Assembly: GCA_034440575.1 (NCBI GenBank)
Contig: JAOTOL010001646.1
Span: forward strand, 3,193,501 to 3,257,500
Length of the DNA stretch: 64,000 bases
Direction of reading: 5' to 3'
Origin: Imbricaverruca yamaguchii
Taxonomy: Eukaryota; Arthropoda; Thecostraca; Neoverrucidae
Below, piece by piece: positions 12,593 to 23,059 of this stretch (within the stretch, counting starts at the first letter, position 1; each line of letters starts with the position of its first letter). The notes beneath the pieces were generated by a model. The model was not told where the DNA came from, made no database searches, and saw only the letters and a program-made list of their open reading frames with translations. A program made the translations under genes and the position numbers.

Positions 12593-12765
12593 GGGCACGG
12601 TGCGGTGTAGAGTGGCTGTCTACCACTACTGGCCAGTGGCGGGAAAACTGTGACCTTCTGGATAGCCGGTCGTGTTGAACAGTGGTCTATTCCAACACGA
12701 CACGGGAGTTGACTGACGGAGCAGCAGAACGTGCTCCCCGGAGCCAATACACTGTATGGCGGCCT

Positions 12766-13120
12766 CTTGCCGCGGCACATCTGATCCGCGGCTTCCCGCG
12801 GCACATCTGATCCGCGGCACATCTGATCGGCGGCTTCCCGCGGCACATCTGATCCGCGGCACATCTGATCGGCGGCTTCCTACGCCATATCTGATCGGCG
12901 GCTTCCCGCGGCACATCTGATCCGCGGCACATCTGATCCGCGGCTTCCCGCGGCACATCTGATCCGCGGCACATCTGATCCGCGGCTTCCCGCGGCACAT
13001 CTGATCCGCGGCACATCTGATCCGCGGCTTCCCGCGGCACATCTGATCCGCGGCTTCCCGCGGCACATCTGCTCCGCGGCTTCCGCGGCATATCTGATCC
13101 GCACCTTCCCGCTGAACATC
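12766..13120. repeat. Minisatellite of alternating 16- and 26-bp subunits
   Basis: Units CGCGGCACATCTGATC (16 bp) and CGCGGCTTCC plus CGCGGCACATCTGATC (26 bp) alternate to make a 42-bp higher-order unit. The array ends about 25 bp before the readable part of a second retrotransposon tail. Confidence 0.92.
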
Positions 13121-13142
13121 GGAGCAGGATCGTAACAGATTT

Positions 13143-13502
13143 TTCCAGAACAAGTGGCAGCAAGCTTGTAACTCGTCGGATCAAAACAAGCTGAGAACTG
13201 TAAAGCCAAGGCTGGGGCGCTGGGAACCGGCATTGCGGATATGTCACACCTATGCTACCCACGGATACCTTCCGCGAAGCGAGGGCAGGCCAATGCGTAC
13301 TTGTGATATCCCACTGAATGCGAGGTACGTTCTTCTGGTATACCCTAGCTTTTCAGCAGAACGAAAACGGATCTTTGGACGAGACGTGCCTACGCTTACG
13401 AAGGCAGATGTTTCAGGCGAAACGTCTCGCGTGGTTAAGACCGGACGACTATTCGAGGTTCTCTCGCATATGCGACTTGCTGCTATCTACCCACGGGGCT
13501 AA
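13143..13502 (+). pseudogene. Second retrotransposon tail, same family as 10943-11366
   Basis: One frame stays open for about 120 codons. It reads NKLRTVKPRLGRWEPALRIC and HTYATHGYLP, aligning with NAIKSHLVHWASCLRG and HTYATHRYLL in the first copy, then ARYVLLVYPSF, RKRIFGRDVPTL and RLFEVLSHMRLAAIYPRG before a stop. The Cys/His cluster is mostly lost (only one Cys remains in RTCDI), so the protein is degenerate. Upstream the element is replaced by a minisatellite (12766-13120), echoing the first copy, where an array sits in the RNase H domain. Confidence 0.75.
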
Positions 13503-14415
13503 TGTCATTGTACTGCGTTAATGTGTAAGCTGTATCTGACGAATATCCCATGGGTTTTTGGAAGCAAACCAGGTCTGAAGTAAGCCTAAGTAAAAAAAAA
13601 CTTTGATATCGGCGCGATGCAATCATTATGGTTTGTGCCCTCGAAAACCCAAAATAATCCAAGCAATAACCTAAGGCATCCAAATCAAATAGCAAATACG
13701 TCGTGGCAGTTAACTGCTCGTCGCCGTGGAAATTCGCTACCGGTTACCGTCACAATTATCTAACCCTCACTGCGCCTTTATCTTCCTGCCGCTGACCGTC
13801 AGCATTCCTCATAACCATCGCTAGCTTTATGGGCAAAGTGTTCTCTCAAGCTGCTAGAGGCCCTTCTTCGTCATCGACAAATTTTGTAGATTTAAAAACA
13901 TTTTAGCTCTGAGGTTGGCCCTCGATATCCCTCACATCGATCTCCAGCCGACAGGGAACTTTTTTTTGCAATCTCTTAGGAGACATTGCTAATTAATTGT
14001 GGCCGCTCTCAACCTCAGATGAATCCCAGTCCAGTTATCCGAGACTTTCAACGAAATCCTCTTGCTGCATTTAGGCCCCCTCCTTTATTGTGAGGCCACC
14101 ACAATCCTCAATAGTCATGTCTAGCTCTCATCTCGGGAGAATTTCAGATCTGAGATGGATCCTCACTAGTCCTCTTTAGATGTTCTGGGTTCCATTTATC
14201 CCCCATAGCCCTTCCATGCCCAAATAGCATCCTACCCTTCTCTGGTCCTCAAGTGCCCTGTTGATACCTCAGCTGTTAGAGCTGATTCCAGTTGAGACTC
14301 TTTCCAGGTGACATGGGAATTCCAGCTCTCGGGCGGGTCCTCTTGTATTCACGGCCCTTGCCAGCTCTCATGATGGACGTCTTCAGGTATCAAAGGCTCT
14401 TTCAACACAAAATGC
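13503..14415. other. No gene recognised
   Basis: Unique-looking DNA with no exon or element end I can identify, up to the target-site duplication of the SINE. Confidence 0.5.
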
Positions 14416-14429
14416 GAGATGCATTTGCA

Positions 14430-14605
14430 GGGGCGGAGATGGCCGAGTGGTTAAGATGTCGGGCTATGGGTACCAAAGGTCCCGGGTTCGACTCAAGCGC
14501 CACTCAGGACATTTCCCAATCCCGCGGCCCACCGGCGAAACAGTGTGGGCGGCGCCATTAGCCGTGAATGTGCATAAAGTGTGTCGTGAACCAACCAATA
14601 AACAA
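14430..14605 (+). mobile_element. Full-length tRNA-derived SINE, 176 bp
   Basis: The head resembles a tRNA of the Leu/Ser type: an A-box-like TGGCCGAGTGG at 14440-14450 and a B-box-like GGTTCGACTCA about 40 bp later, the two parts of an internal RNA polymerase III promoter. A unique body follows (GCGAAACAGTGTGGGCGGCG, GTGAATGTGCATAAAGTGTG), ending in AATAAACAA instead of a poly(A) run. A perfect 14-bp target-site duplication, GAGATGCATTTGCA, lies at 14416-14429 and 14606-14619. The perfect duplication suggests a fairly recent insertion. Three truncated relatives occur at 3072, 51972 and 55339. It is not a functional tRNA gene because the sequence does not close into an acceptor stem. Confidence 0.93.
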
Positions 14606-14619
14606 GAGATGCATTTGCA

Positions 14620-15893
14620 TTTTTACTCTGTTATGTCTCTGCCTCTCAAGACGGTCGTCTGGATGGCCCCATCCGACTCACCAGGGGGCGGGTGCCCCTT
14701 CAACCCTTGGGGCTGCCAGTGCTTTTTGACAGCGCGGGCCCCTCCGTGCGCTTGGAGGCATCTTACGTTGTACCGGGAACGGCTTCGACCCGGATCATCC
14801 ACGTAGCTCTAGTTCCACTTTATCGGCATGAGGCCCGCTACCTACTCTGAGCCCCTCTCCATCAGCCATGGGCAAATGCCGACCCAGAGGCTATGTACGT
14901 CCGAGCGGGAACCCCATCCGCCGGCTCAATGACCCCCTTTCACGGCTCAGTACACTTTCCGTCCGGCCGGAGTGTCCGAAAAGTTTGGGCCCCCTCCATC
15001 ATGCAAGCCCGCCCCCTGTGTGGTTCGACCCCATCGGCCCAAGGGCTCTTCATACCGGCTCTAGGCCATTTCCGACGGCCTGGGGCTCTTCCAACTATCC
15101 GAGCTCCCCTCCGTCAATCTAGAAACCCTTCACGCTAGGCCAGCCAAGGACCCTCAACATCCTCCTGGCGGCACTCACCGTTGACTTGGGGTCTATTTCA
15201 TCAGTTCTCTCCGTCAGCCCAGGGCTCCTTTCGTCGGCTCAAGGGGCCCTTACGAGGACCCCTGTACCGACGCCTTGAGGGGCCTTACGAGACCCCTGTA
15301 CCGACGCCTTGAGGGGCCTTGCGGGTCTTTCCTTTCTTTCGATCCTCCAGGAAGGGTGCGGGCAGTGGCTGCTCCTTCCACACTCCTCGATACGCCATTG
15401 GCCGCACCCAGATATTGCGCAATGTGTATGTATATTTTGCGCAAAATCAAGACATCAGTCACTGTGATCACCCGAGGCCAGCAGTCGCCACTGCTTCAAC
15501 GATTTGAAACCCAGGCTTCCATCCGACGGCGTGCGAAATATCTCAGAGTTCGTTGACGGAAACGATTATATTTTGTAGCTTGTTCCTTTCCATGAAACAC
15601 CCACGTGATATATGTTTAAGCTCACCGGAGGTTCGAGGAGGAGGGACGGATGTCGCTCTCTGTCTCGTACGTTACAACGCCACTATCATTCAGTGGACCG
15701 TCCCATGGGCGCCCGCAGTGTTCACACCATACATCTTCGTCGTGCATTCAGTGGCTTCTGTGCGACGATCGGCCGCCGCCGTTATCACGCTCCAAAATTG
15801 TTTTCCCAAGTCACAGTGCAGATCATTGACGAGCTACGCACACTTTGTACGGAATGGACGGCGGACGCTCGCATGGCCTCGCGCTGGTCACCT
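14620..15893. other. No gene; decayed GC-rich repeats
   Basis: From about 14640 to 15330 words such as GGCCCCATCC, GGGCTCTTC and CCGTCAGCCC recur at irregular intervals, as in an old eroded tandem array. A clean 34-bp duplication (CCTTGAGGGGCCTTACGAGA type) lies at about 15250-15320. No coding exon is recognisable. Confidence 0.45.
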
Positions 15894-16115
15894 CACCACG
15901 GCAGCGACACCAGCACCATAACATAGCGACACCAGCACCATAACATAGCGACACGGGCTCCATAGCATAGCGACACCAGCACCATAGCATAGCGACACCG
16001 GGTCCATAGCATAGCGACACCGGCACCATAGCATAGCGACACCGGGTCCATAGCATAGCGACACCGGGTCCATGGCATAGCGACACCAGCTCCATAGCAT
16101 AGCGACACCAGAACC
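15894..16115. repeat. 22-bp minisatellite
   Basis: About ten units, core CATAGCATAGCGACACCAGC, alternating between CACCAGCAC, CACCGGGTC and CACCGGCAC variants. Confidence 0.94.
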
Positions 16116-16189
16116 ACAGCTTCCAGTCAATCCTAATCTCAGACTCGCTACCAAAGCATCGAGACGGACATCCAACAGCGGCCGCAGGT

Positions 16190-16690
16190 GCGCCCTGACA
16201 CGTGACCCGACAAGGTCACGTGTCAGTCCCGTCCCGTTGTCCTGGTGTACGCTGCCGTTCTGACAGGTGACCCGGCAAGGTCACGACTCAGTCCTGTCCT
16301 GCTGTCCTGGTGCACGCTGCCGTTCTGACAGGTGACCCGGCAAGGTCACGACTCAGTCCTGTCCTGCTGTCCTGGTGTACGCTGCCGTTCTGACAGGTGA
16401 CCCGGCAAGGTCACGACTCAGTCCTGTCCTGCTGTCCTGGTGTACGCTGCCGTTCTGACAGGTAACCCGGCAAGGTCACGACTCAGTCCTGTCCTGCTGT
16501 CCTGGTGTACGCTGCCGTTCTGACAGGTGACCCGGCAAGGTCACGTGTCAGTCCTGTCCTGCTGTCCTGGTGTACGCTGCCGTTCTGACACGTGACCCGA
16601 CAAGGTCACGACCCGGTCCTCTGTCCTGGTGTACGCTGCCGTTCTGACACGTGACCCGACAAGGTCACGACCCGGTCCTGTCCCGTGCAG
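16190..16690. repeat. 65-bp minisatellite
   Basis: About 7.5 units containing GTGACCCGGCAAGGTCACG and TGTCCTGGTGTACGCTGCCG. Each unit holds a small inverted repeat (GTGACC and GGTCAC around CGGCAA). The last units are shortened. Confidence 0.94.
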
Positions 16691-17489
16691 TCCTGTGTCG
16701 TGTGTCTGTGGCCATCCTGGAGCATACATGGGCATCCCGGCACGGAATGTTCGACTAGACTGGTATGGCGGTGACCACCAAAAGTCTACCTGGGATTCGG
16801 CTCAGCTAAGGGAGCTAGAAACAACATTGTCGCCACGGAAATCAAGCTACGCGTTCGCCATGCTGGCGGTACTTCTGGCCGAGATTATTCGCCAACCCAA
16901 TATCGATAGGTCAATCTGTGCCGCATAGTTGTCACAAAATGTTCGGCCAATGTAGTCTGTACGCTCAAAGAGTGAAGGGTATGAACAACTCTGTTCATAG
17001 TCGGAAGAAATAAATGGTCCAATTTCATCACAAATGAAAGACAATTAAGCTGCACGTGTCACGTCTGAAAGCTACGGCTTGGTCTCACGTGTGTGGAAAT
17101 CACATCCTGAGTTATGCTAATTGAACGTACCTTACATCCAATGTAAGATAATCTGCTCCCATCCCGCTCATTAGCACTTCGGAGATGGCGAATACCTCGC
17201 CTGCTGATATCTATACAGACAGCCACCAGCCGCAGCGACATCCTAATGAGCGTAGTCGTCTCGTGACTGTCTAAAGTTTTTGTCACACTCCAAGGTACAG
17301 TCCTGCGCCTGATACCCGGGCACGACAGGGAAGCAGTTGAACTTTGAACACAGTGGCTGACTTGGAGACGGGCAGCTGACGTCGATTCATCGCACACCTC
17401 TGGCATTCATACTTGCATGGCTCCAACACTGTATCCAGCATTTCCTACTCAGCCAGGGCTCTTCATCAACGGGAAACAGACCCACTGAA
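16691..17489. other. No gene recognised
   Basis: About 0.8 kb of mixed DNA. No exon or element is recognisable. Confidence 0.5.
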
Positions 17490-17815
17490 CTCCACACATA
17501 ATCATGAGTAATAAAGCCCACCGACTTCCACATGTCATCATGACCCACCGATCTCTACACATCATCATGACCAGACCAACCGACCTCCGCACATCATTAC
17601 CTATAAGACCCACCGATTTCCACACATCGCCATGACCTACAAGACCCACCGACCTCTTATACCTCATGACCTATAAGACCCACCGATTTCCACACATTAC
17701 CACGATCTAAGACCCACCGATCTCCACACATCATGACCCATAAGATCCACTAACACCTACACATTAACATGACCAGATCCACCGACCTCCACACACCACC
17801 ATGACCTATGCGACC
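17490..17815. repeat. Diverged minisatellite, unit about 25-40 bp
   Basis: Recurring CCCACCGATCTCCACACATC and CATGACCTATAAGA words with uneven spacing. Older and more decayed than the adjacent arrays. Confidence 0.8.
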
Positions 17816-17824
17816 CTCCGACCT

Positions 17825-18250
17825 CCACGAAGCGTCATGTCCAACACGGCACAGCGTTTTCCACAGCACAGCGAGTCGTCCGCGACACACTGTTCTTCAG
17901 ATAAGTCATGTTCTACATTACTCAGCGTTGTCGGCAGCATTCACAGTCCTGCACGACCTAGTATTGCCAACAGCGCGTCATGTTCCACACGGCCCAGTGT
18001 TGTCCACAGCCCGTCATGTCCTGCACTGCCCAGTATTGTCAACAGTCCAGTCAACAGTCTTACACGACCCAGTATTGCTGACAGCGCGTCATGTCCTACA
18101 CGACTCAGTATTGTCCATGGCGCGGCATGTACTGCGCGACCCAGTGTCGTCAACAGCGCGTCTGTCCTACATGACCCAGCATTGTCCACAGTGTGTCATG
18201 TCCTGCACTGCCCAATGTCGACAACAGCGCGTCATGTCCTACACGGTGCC
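17825..18250. repeat. 36-bp minisatellite
   Basis: About 11 diverged units, core CATGTCCTACACGACCCAGT followed by ATTGTCCACAGCGCGT. The 12-codon unit keeps several frames open, giving spurious repeat proteins. Confidence 0.88.
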
Positions 18251-18354
18251 GGCCGCACCATCTACATACAACCCGTCTCAGCCCGTCGATGTGACGTCAC
18301 TCTGCGCTCTGCGGCTTGCCGGCCATGGCGCGGTGTGTCGGGGAGATCATAGCA

Positions 18355-18765
18355 TGAGCTGGCGACGGCGGCCATGCTGCCGTGTGTGGCGGCCGTACAG
18401 CTGCCGCGAGCACCGTGCCAGCTGGTCAGAGATCACAGCTGGCGACGGCGACCATGCGGCCGTGTGTGGCGTCCGTACAGCTGCCGCGTGCACCGTGCCA
18501 GCTGGTCAGAGGTCACAGCTGGCGACGGCGACCATGCTGCCGTGTGTGGCGTCCGTACAGCTGCCGCGTGCACCGTGCCAGCTGGTCAGATATCACAGCT
18601 GGCGACGGCGACCATGCGGCCGTGTGTGGCGTCCGTACAGCTGCCGCGAGCACCGTGCCAGCTAGTCAGATATCACAGCTGGCGACGGCGACCATGCGGC
18701 CGTGTGTGGCGTCCGTACAGCTGCCGCGAGCACCGTGCCAGCTGGTCAGAGGCCACAGCTGACAT
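18355..18765. repeat. 80-bp minisatellite
   Basis: About five nearly identical units containing GGCGACGGCGACCATGCGGC and CACCGTGCCAGCTGGTCAGA. The period of 80 is exact between 18421 and 18501 and on to the next units. Confidence 0.95.
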
Positions 18766-19136
18766 CGCACCGACGGCTCGGGATCACAGTCGCCATCGCG
18801 TTGGCCGGTCGGGAATCACAGCTGTCGTCGCACCACCTGCCCATGGATCACACTCACCGCTGCCGTTCGGGGCGACGGCGGTTAGGCTGGGCGGCTGGGG
18901 AAGCAGAGGTGCTGGGATCGACTCCCTGCGGTGGACCCCCTTCCTGGCGGGGTGAGAGCCGGGCGACAGCAGACGGCCTCGGCTGATTAGTGCAACGGAG
19001 AACCGCAAACAACCGCCGGCGCCAGCTGGTCCTGGGTCACAGTAATAATGGTATCAGCCGGACCCAGTTACCATCGCACCAGATGGTCCGTGATCAGACA
19101 TCACCACGCGAGCTAGATCGTGATCACAGATGCTCT
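18766..19136. other. No gene; possible tRNA-like remnant
   Basis: Short decayed copies of the neighbouring array, then a segment at about 18880-18960 with GGGATCGACTCC, which fits a B-box with one mismatch, and a possible A-box about 30 bp before. It may be a remnant of a tRNA-derived SINE head; the evidence is thin. Confidence 0.25.
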
Positions 19137-19290
19137 CGTACCAGCGGATCAGGTACCACCGCTACCTGATCTGGATGCACGAATACACGGAGATACACCG
19201 CTACACGAATCAGGTACCACCGCTACACTGGACTCGGATCAGGTACCACCGCTACACTGGACTCGGATCAGGTACCACCGCTACAGCGAG
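19137..19290. repeat. 29-bp tandem repeat
   Basis: About four units, core ATCAGGTACCACCGCTACAC followed by TGGACTCGG. The first units are diverged. Confidence 0.88.
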
Positions 19291-19394
19291 ACGGCAGTCA
19301 CAGCCACCCGAGAGCCTGCTGGGACTACTGTGACTATCGGAACACACAGCACGGCACCGCTGGGTGCACGCTCCCAGCCGCTGCTGTGCCGACC

Positions 19395-19742
19395 CGTCAG
19401 CCGTCGGCACCAGCGGACCACCGCTGTGTGCTGTGTCAGCCGTCGGCACCAGCGGACCACGGCTGTGTGCTGTGTGGCCGTGTCAGCCGTCGGCACCAGC
19501 GGACCACGGCTGTGTGCTGTGTGGCCGTGTCAGCCGTCGGCACCAGCGGACCACCGCTGTGGGGTGGTGGACTGTGCTGTGTGGCCGTGTCAGCCGTCGG
19601 CACCAGCGGACCACCGCTGTGTGCTGTGTGGCCGTGTCAGCCGTCGGCACCAGCGGACCACCGCTGTGTGCTGTGTGGCCGTGTCAGCCGTCGGCACCAG
19701 CGGACCACCGCTGTGTGCTGTGTGGCCGTGTCAGCCGTCGGC
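19395..19742. repeat. 47-bp minisatellite in the gene's 3' UTR
   Basis: About seven units, core GTCAGCCGTCGGCACCAGCG followed by GACCACCGCTGTGTGCTGTG, with one altered unit at about 19558-19585. The last unit ends about 2 bp beyond the sphingomyelinase stop codon at 19745-19747, so the array starts right at the end of the coding sequence and should be transcribed as 3' UTR. Confidence 0.93.
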
Positions 19743-19744
19743 GC

Positions 19745-20071
19745 TCAGGCCCGCAGGCGCTGCTTGATGCGCTCGCAGTGGCTGGGCTCGGAGCGGTCGA
19801 ACGTGACGATGTTGCAGAGCGTGAGGCGGCGGCAGGAGGCGCGGCACTTGTCGCGCCGCCGCGAGCCGCCCCAGTAGTGCGAGTACACGCGCCGGAACAG
19901 GCGCCGACTGTGCGCCATGCGGTGCGTCAGCGCCAGCCAGCTGGCGGGCGCCAGCGACGTCAGGCCGTACTCGGGCCGGGCCGAGTAGAGCCGGCGCCAG
20001 CTCGGCGCTCGCCCCGGCCGCCGGTTCGCCTCGTCCAGGTCGGTCACCCACCGCTCGGTGTCGGTCACCGT
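19745..20071 (-). CDS. SMPD1: Acid sphingomyelinase, last coding exon
   Basis: Encodes the last 108 residues and the TGA stop (19747-19745). The 3' splice site is CCCACAG before ACG GTG ACC, phase 0, joining in frame to the exon ending at 25055. The protein begins TVTDTERWVTDLDEAN, equivalent to the segment in acid sphingomyelinases that follows the metallophosphoesterase core and contains the L-T/D-EAN motif. It goes on with WRRLYSARPEYGL, which matches the conserved LYxAREtYGL block, and ends with a cysteine-rich region (DKCRASCRRLTLCNIV, then SHCERIKQ). Four of its five cysteines fit the family's C-terminal disulphide pattern. The exon is strongly GC-rich. A minisatellite abuts the stop codon. 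I saw no AATAAA signal on this strand between the stop and about 18000. Confidence 0.93.
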   Translation of the reverse strand, partial: TVTDTERWVTDLDEANRRPGRAPSWRRLYSARPEYGLTSLAPASWLALTHRMAHSRRLFRRVYSHYWGGSRRRDKCRASCRRLTLCNIVTFDRSEPSHCERIKQRLRA

Positions 20072-20544
20072 CTGTGGGTCACCAGGTCGCCAGGTCAGTG
20101 GCCACCGGGGTATAGTGACGCAGGTCACTGTTCCGGCATACGCCTGGCGGCCGGAAAATACCCGGATACCAAAGCCTCACGTCAACTTTCTCTAGTATTT
20201 CTCCTCATGCTAATACTCAATGCTGTTCCATATGAAAATATGGCCGTCAAAATCCCATCGCGTGCAAGCACTGGTTAACTTAACTTTATCCATTTACCCA
20301 CACCAGATGCGCAAAGCTATTTGCGTGAGGAAAAAACCCACCACGGTTGTTCGCGGATGGAGCGAGCGAATATGATATTCGCGAGATACCATTTCCTCAC
20401 TAAGTCTAGCCATACACTGGCTCAACGACTACTATTATGTAAGTTGGACAAATTTGGAATTATGTGGGGCCGGGCGTGACCTTGTGCACCTATACCATGA
20501 CCAGAGCTCGCATGTGGCGCCATAAAGGTACACCGCCTGAGTGG
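20072..20544. other. Intron sequence, no feature seen
   Basis: Lies in the last intron (25054-20072 on the minus strand). No repeat or exon is recognisable. The acceptor side has CTGACCTGG about 20 bp before the AG, a possible branch point. Confidence 0.5.
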
Positions 20545-20722
20545 GTAGCGCAGTCGGTAGCGCAGTCGGCGACGCAGTCGGTGGCGCAGTCGGTGGCGCA
20601 GTCGGTAGCGCAGTCGGTGGCGCAGTCGGTAGCGCAGTTGGTAGCGCAGTCGGTGGCGCAGTCTGTAACGCAGTCGGTGGCGCAGTCGGTGGCGCAGTCG
20701 GTGGCGCAGTCGGTGGCGCAGT
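20545..20722. repeat. 12-bp minisatellite, tRNA-like unit
   Basis: About 15 units of GTAGCGCAGTCG or GTGGCGCAGTCG. The sequence leading into it, GAGTGGGTAGCGCAGTCGGT, resembles the start of a tRNA with an A-box-like TAGCGCAGTCGG, so the unit may come from a tRNA or SINE D-arm. Confidence 0.9.
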
Positions 20723-20814
20723 TGCGAAATAAGTTCGTATGCGATATCAGCCCCACTGACGTTACCGGGCATTGCGCGACACACTGCATCCACCACTAGC
20801 CATAAAGAAGCGTC

Positions 20815-21105
20815 CCGTTCTATGGAAAGTCGGATAATTGGTTTGGCGGACACAAAGCCTAAGCTTCGTTCACACTGGAGTCACATTCTATGGAAGATCA
20901 GAGAGCTGGTCTGACGGATACAAGAACTAACCTTCGTCTACGTTGCAGTCATCGTATGGAAGACAAGATAGCTGGTTTGGATGGTACAAAATCTAACTTT
21001 CGTCCACCTTTGAATCATTCTGTAGAAGCCAAGATAGCTGGTCTGGCCGATACAAACTTCAACCTTCGTCCACATTGGAGTCACAATCCATGGATGACAA
21101 GCCGT
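20815..21105. repeat. Diverged 66-bp tandem repeat
   Basis: About four units with TATGGAAGACAAGATAGCTG and CTAACCTTCGTCCACATTGG, clearly diverged from one another. The 22-codon period gives a repeat-like reading (MEDKIAGL, VEAKIAGLADT) on the plus strand between 20890 and 21090. I regard it as an old minisatellite and not a gene. Confidence 0.8.
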
Positions 21106-21469
21106 GCTGAGTTACGAAAGGGATGGTCACATTTTGACTTCCACAATAAGCGCAATCTGTTAAATCAGAGGCAGCCCACAGCAAAAGGTTTGTGTGTAAA
21201 GGTATTGGCGCCTTGCCTTTAGCCTCATCTACCTGCAGCTCCATGGGTACAACCTGAAGTTCGCGGTGAGCAGATCTGTCTGATCTCCCACTATGTGCGG
21301 TGGTGGATGTCGTGCGTATAATTGTTCGATCACTCTCTGATCGTGGGCGTCTGACCGCACAGCACAACTGTCATGGTTACTAAGACCGTGATTTATGCTG
21401 GTCATGTTGTCAGCCAATGGTTCCTCGAGTCGTTCTGCTGCTCACGAGCGGTGACGACTCTCGAGCCGG

Positions 21470-21650
21470 TTTGGGCGGCCGGTCTGGGCGGCCCGTCCCG
21501 ACTCGATGGCGACTCTCGAGCGGACCGCTGTCGTGTCTGTGGCACACAAGCCGGTCTGGACGGGCCGTCCCGACTCGATGGCGACTCTCGAGCGGACCGC
21601 TGCCGTGTCTGTGGCACACAAGCCGGTCTAGACGGGCCGTCTCGACACAC
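21470..21650. repeat. 72-bp tandem repeat, about 2.5 units
   Basis: Units with CGACTCTCGAGCGGACCGCT and GTGTCTGTGGCACACAAGCC. Adjacent copies are almost identical. Confidence 0.92.
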
Positions 21651-22464
21651 ACCAGCTCCGCCCAGCGACCGTCACGCTTTTGTAACCTATATAATCTGTG
21701 TGGTTCAATATTTCAGACCCTAGTTCCTTTACTCAGATTTACACCCTGGAATTTAAGTCTGATCTTCAAGAGCATTATTTGCGTTGAAATGCACGCATCT
21801 TTTTGTTGTTGAAGGAGAGGGTTTATGGCTAGGCCTGGCGGTGTCCGTCAAGCCGATACCGATCGAGCGCAAGCCAGTCACCCGCCGGTCAAGAGGCATG
21901 TCGTCGTGCCGTTGGTATGTGGTCGGCATCGTGGTCATGCCGTTGGCGTTGGTAGTATCAGCTTGAAGGAGGATGCAATGAACGAGTGCGTACGGCGTTC
22001 ACTGAGCGGGAAGGTTGTGGGAGAAAATGGCCCAACCCACCGCGACACCTATACTAGTTCGGCACTTCGGCACGGTGTATTTGAGTTTAGGGATAAGTGC
22101 GACATAGTTGGCACACAGCCGAATTGTGGCCAGACATTCGCCGATTTCGACTGAATTTGATCGTTTTTGTTTGTTTGTTTGTTTGTTCGTTTGTTAATGC
22201 ATGTAGTCCGAGATTGGAGCCACTATTTCCACAATCTGATTCCTCTGTAAAATATAGAGCATGCATCTGAAATTTGAATGCACTATGCGAAGTGTCAAAG
22301 CATGTTCTATATATTTATCAACTTCCTAATTTTACTTGCGCGAAAATTGGACGTAATCAAGAGGATATCGCTACCGGCTCAGCCAAGAGGACGTAGTTAC
22401 GAGCGGCTCTCTCGGTCGTCCGGCGCCTCTACTGGTGTTCTTATCCGCTTTGTTTTTTTTTCAG
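21651..22464. other. Intron sequence, GTTT run
   Basis: No exon seen. A tetranucleotide GTTT run lies at about 22167-22195. Confidence 0.5.
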
Positions 22465-23059
22465 CAGGGATGCGGAGCCGGAGCCGGAGTCGGAGCCGCC
22501 GGAGCCGGAACATTTTGCCCGGAGCCTGAGCCTGAGCCGGAGCCGCCGGGACATTTTACTCGGAGCCGGAGTCGGAGCCGGAGCCATCAAAAGCAGGGCA
22601 GCTCCGACTCCGAAAGAGGTGTAAATTAAGCAAACTTAGCAAACGTGAAATGAACACATGATACCTATTATGGTATGGTATGGTATGAAAACGCATTTTT
22701 AAAAGCCAAAATGTTTAAATACGAATAACATGTAAAAATATAATCAAATAATGGTAGAATCACCAATAACCATATTCTAGCCTAAGTAATAAATGCATTA
22801 GTTCTATGTTTAGTTTAGTTAAGTTCATTGTTCCCATCATCAAGGGATTGTTGTACCTTATTAGAGATGAGGTCAAACATTACAATTTACAACAATTGTG
22901 TTCCTTGAACCGTTCACGGGATAGGCGGAACCGGAGACGGAGCCGGAGCCGCCGGGACATTTTACTCGGAGCCGGAGTCGGAGTCAGAGCCGGGATACTT
23001 CTCCTGATCCGGAGTCGGAGCCGGAGCCGTCCAAAATTTTTCCCGGTTCCGCATCCCTG
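22465..23059. mobile_element. hAT-like non-autonomous DNA transposon, 595 bp
   Basis: Starts CAGGGATGCGGAGCCGG and ends with the inverted form CCGGTTCCGCATCCCTG, a terminal inverted repeat beginning CAGGG as in many hAT elements. Flanking bases are TTTTTCAG (22457-22464) and GTTTTCAG (23060-23067), a 7-of-8 match, consistent with the 8-bp target-site duplication of hAT elements. Both ends carry arrays of GGAGCCGGAGTC hexamers (22471-22600 and 22925-23030 in related form). The middle is AT-rich with no transposase frame. Confidence 0.8.

Noticed and set aside
14430..14510. A tRNA-Leu or tRNA-Ser gene
   Set aside because: A-box and B-box are present but the ends do not pair as an acceptor stem, and the sequence continues into a SINE body with target-site duplications.
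22465..22630. A coding exon with a Ser-Arg rich domain
   Set aside because: The SRSRSR readings come from GGAGCC hexamer repeats at the end of a hAT-like element.
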